A DNA stretch of 7,588 nucleotides from an uncultured Deinococcales bacterium. GTDB lineage: Bacteria; Deinococcota; Deinococci; Deinococcales; Trueperaceae. Positions 6,356 through 7,588 of this stretch are shown here, piece by piece. The stretch spans positions 1-7,588 of the forward strand of contig CALGZD010000382.1 in the NCBI GenBank assembly GCA_937934635.1. The letters run 5' to 3'. Both the position numbers and the translations under genes were made by a program. The first letter of the stretch is position 1. Every line of letters begins with the position of its first letter. Under the pieces are notes generated by a model. That model searched no databases, was not told where the DNA came from, and saw only the letters and a list, made by a program, of their open reading frames with translations.

Positions 6356-6742
6356 ATGGCAAATCCTAAAGACCTAAAATATGCTGAATCACATGAATGG
6401 ACACGTGATGAAGGTGATGGCACTGTGACCATTGGCATCACAGACTTTGCACAAGAAGCATTAGGCGATGTTGTTTACATTGAACTACCTGAAGTAGGTG
6501 CTGGCTTAGATGCTGGCGATACCTTCGGCGTTGTTGAATCAGTAAAAGCTGCTTCTGATCTATATGCACCCGTCACTGGCGAAGTTATCGAAGTTAATGT
6601 CGATTTAGAAGATTCACCAGAAATCATCAATACATCCCCTTTTGAAGATGGCTGGATTATGAAGATAAAAATGGAAGACAGTAGTGAACTCGCTAATCTC
6701 ATGGATGCTGCTGGCTATAACGACCTTATCACCGAAAGCTAA
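6356..6742 (+). CDS. gcvH: Glycine cleavage H-protein (lipoyl carrier)
   Basis: GcvH is the soluble lipoyl carrier that shuttles the methylamine group from GcvP to GcvT and is reoxidised by dihydrolipoamide dehydrogenase. The protein has 128 residues, the standard length. Visible signatures are KYAESHEW (8-15), VTIGITDFAQEALGDVVYIELPEVG (24-48), and the lipoylation motif GVVESVKAASDLYAPVTGEV (58-77) with Lys64 as the predicted lipoyl-lysine. Then follow NINTSP-type residues (90-95) and GWIMKIKM (99-106). It starts after a good AAGGAG. It is separated from gcvT by 428 bases and from gcvP by 262 bases, unlike the tight gcvTHP order in E. coli, so it is probably its own transcription unit or only partly read through from gcvT. 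A hairpin lies 10 bases past the stop. Confidence 0.97.
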   Translation: MANPKDLKYAESHEWTRDEGDGTVTIGITDFAQEALGDVVYIELPEVGAGLDAGDTFGVVESVKAASDLYAPVTGEVIEVNVDLEDSPEIINTSPFEDGWIMKIKMEDSSELANLMDAAGYNDLITES

Positions 6743-6752
6743 ACAATTGCAG

Positions 6753-6779
6753 GAAGGAAAAGCATTTAACTTTTCCTTC
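6753..6779 (+). terminator. Hairpin after gcvH, probable terminator or 3' stabiliser
   Basis: GAAGGAAAAG (6753-6762) pairs perfectly with CTTTTCCTTC (6770-6779) around a 7-base loop CATTTAA. The descending arm is pyrimidine-rich, but the following bases (TATACACAATTC) give no clean T-run, so termination efficiency is uncertain. The position 10 bases after the gcvH stop favours an end-of-message role. Confidence 0.55.
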
Positions 6780-6829
6780 TATACACAATTCCCCCCTTTT
6801 AAATAGCTAATTCAAACCCCTACAACTGT

Positions 6830-6882
6830 ATTTGAACCAATTTTGAAAATTTTGAACCAATTTTGAACCAATTTTGAAGTAA
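6830..6882. repeat. Array of five 11-base TTTTGAACCAA-type repeats
   Basis: The units are ATTTGAACCAA (6830-6840), TTTTGAAAA (6841-6849, two bases shorter), TTTTGAACCAA (6850-6860), TTTTGAACCAA (6861-6871) and TTTTGAAGTAA (6872-6882). The 11-base period is close to one DNA helical turn and places an AATTTT tract on the same face each time. That is expected to bend the DNA upstream of the gcvP promoter. The array ends about 60 bases before the gcvP operator. Confidence 0.82.
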
Positions 6883-6894
6883 ATTCGCGGCAAA

Positions 6895-6910
6895 AAGGTC
6901 AGAAGGTCAG
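6895..6910. repeat. Tandem 8-mer AAGGTCAG, two copies
   Basis: AAGGTCAG occurs at 6895-6902 and 6903-6910, exact and adjacent, between the 11-base array and the gcvP operator. It is short enough to be chance slippage, but it adds to the repeat density of this region. Confidence 0.65.
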
Positions 6911-6936
6911 ATACACAACAACACTGTAAGAGAAAT

Positions 6937-6971
6937 TCTGGTATACCATATACCAAATACAGTATACCAAA
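6937..6971. promoter_or_regulatory. GTATAC operator cluster upstream of gcvP
   Basis: GTATAC (6941-6946), a central C (6947) and ATATAC (6948-6953), flanked by TG and CAA, match the operator before gntR at 16 of 21 aligned positions. A further half-like copy GTATACCAAA (6962-6971) follows, so TATACCAAA is directly repeated 14 bases apart (6949-6957 and 6963-6971). The cluster lies 34-68 bases before the gcvP ATG, where a repressor would cover the promoter. Binding by the GntR-family protein encoded at 4162 is inferred from the shared motif. A clear separate -35/-10 pair was not identified. Confidence 0.7.
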
Positions 6972-7004
6972 GCTAAGCTAAAGTTCAGAAAGAAGTGTTG
7001 ATTT

Positions 7005-7588
7005 ATGACAAAATTACCTGATAACCCAGCAAATCAATCGTCTGACACGTCAAAAGTTACTCTGACAAACAACTTCGCATACAGGCATAACGGACCTAAT
7101 CAAGCTGAGCAAACAGCAATGCTAACTGCACTTAATCTCTCAAGCATAGACGAACTTATCGAGAAAACTGTGCCAGAAAGTATTGCGAGTCGCAATTTGA
7201 ATCTTCCAGAAGCAAAAAGTGAACAGGAAAGCCTCACCTATCTCAAAACGCTTGCTGAGCAAAATAAAATCTATGATTCTTTCATCGGCATGGGGTATTA
7301 CGGTACGTACACACCAGCCGTCATTCAGCGCAATGTCCTTGAAAACCCCGGTTGGTATACTGCCTATACACCCTATCAACCAGAAATTTCCCAAGGTCGC
7401 TTGGAAGCACTCCTTAACTTTCAACAGATGGTTATGGACATCACAGGCATGGAAATTGCTAATGCCTCTTTGCTAGATGAAGCAACCGCAGCAGCAGAAG
7501 CTATGACCATGCTCAAAAGGGTCAACAAGAAGTCTAAAAGCAATAGCTACTTTGTAGATGAAGATGTTCATCCACAAACACTGGATGT
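7005..7588 (+). CDS. gcvP: Glycine dehydrogenase (decarboxylating), glycine cleavage P-protein, N-terminal part
   Basis: GcvP is the PLP enzyme that decarboxylates glycine and loads the methylamine group on lipoyl-GcvH. The 194 complete codons present run off the right edge. Long-type GcvP is about 950 residues, so roughly 20% is seen and the PLP lysine lies outside. Diagnostic blocks are FAYRHNGPN (24-32), [12 protein letters not shown] (93-104), [20 protein letters not shown] (112-131), RLEALLNFQ (132-140), [13 protein letters not shown] (155-167) and DVHPQTLD (187-194). These match the N-terminus of the E. coli-type long P-protein. Split GcvPA versions share some blocks, so the single-chain form is likely rather than proven. 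The N-terminal extension before RHNGP is a few residues longer than in E. coli. GAAAGAAG upstream is a modest ribosome site. It has its own GTATAC operator. Confidence 0.95.
   Translation, partial: MTKLPDNPANQSSDTSKVTLTNNFAYRHNGPNQAEQTAMLTALNLSSIDELIEKTVPESIASRNLNLPEAKSEQESLTYLKTLAEQNKIYDSFIGMGYYGTYTPAVIQRNVLENPGWYTAYTPYQPEISQGRLEALLNFQQMVMDITGMEIANASLLDEATAAAEAMTMLKRVNKKSKSNSYFVDEDVHPQTLD

Noticed and set aside
6830..6910. CRISPR array or replication iterons
   Set aside because: Units are 8-11 bases with no spacers, so they cannot be CRISPR. No replication gene or DnaA boxes are nearby to support an origin.
7140..7476. Open frames 7140-7424 (minus) and 7219-7476 (plus) over gcvP
   Set aside because: The gcvP frame carries dense family motifs across the whole stretch, so these are alternative-frame shadows.

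Overview
This window comes from an AT-rich bacterial chromosome, roughly 40% GC by eye. It is probably a Gram-negative and tentatively a gammaproteobacterium. That guess rests on the close match of the GcvP N-terminus to the long proteobacterial P-protein and on an exported TPR protein with a TolB-like front end. No rRNA, tRNA, CRISPR array or transposase is present, so the taxonomic call stays soft.

The left half is transcribed leftward (minus strand). A histidinol-phosphate aminotransferase-type PLP enzyme (hisC-like) runs off the left edge at 1-810. Upstream of it, at 895-3660, lies a large secreted TPR-repeat protein. A strong intrinsic terminator (834-868) closes the TPR gene and leaves only 23 bases (11 with the alternative start) before the hisC start codon.

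The right half is transcribed rightward and encodes the glycine cleavage system. A GntR/FCD-family regulator (4162-4812) overlaps gcvT (4809-5927) by four bases. A 428-bp gap follows, then gcvH (6356-6742). A 262-bp gap follows that, then gcvP from 7005 past the right edge. GcvP decarboxylates glycine onto the lipoyl arm of GcvH, and GcvT transfers the C1 unit to tetrahydrofolate. The genes appear split into at least two, probably three, transcription units.

The most informative non-coding signal is a near-palindromic GTATAC-based operator. It occurs upstream of gntR-gcvT (4001-4021) and again just upstream of gcvP (6937-6971). The natural inference is that the GntR-type protein controls both itself with gcvT and the distant gcvP.

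The gaps between genes are unusually structured. They hold short tandem duplications with 8-, 11-, 14- and 17-base units, two copies of a dispersed hairpin repeat with a conserved 13-base tail (3738-3784 and 5997-6047), and a long inverted repeat in the gcvH leader. No wholly new protein system was recognised. The candidates for novelty are the regulatory circuit and the dispersed hairpin element.
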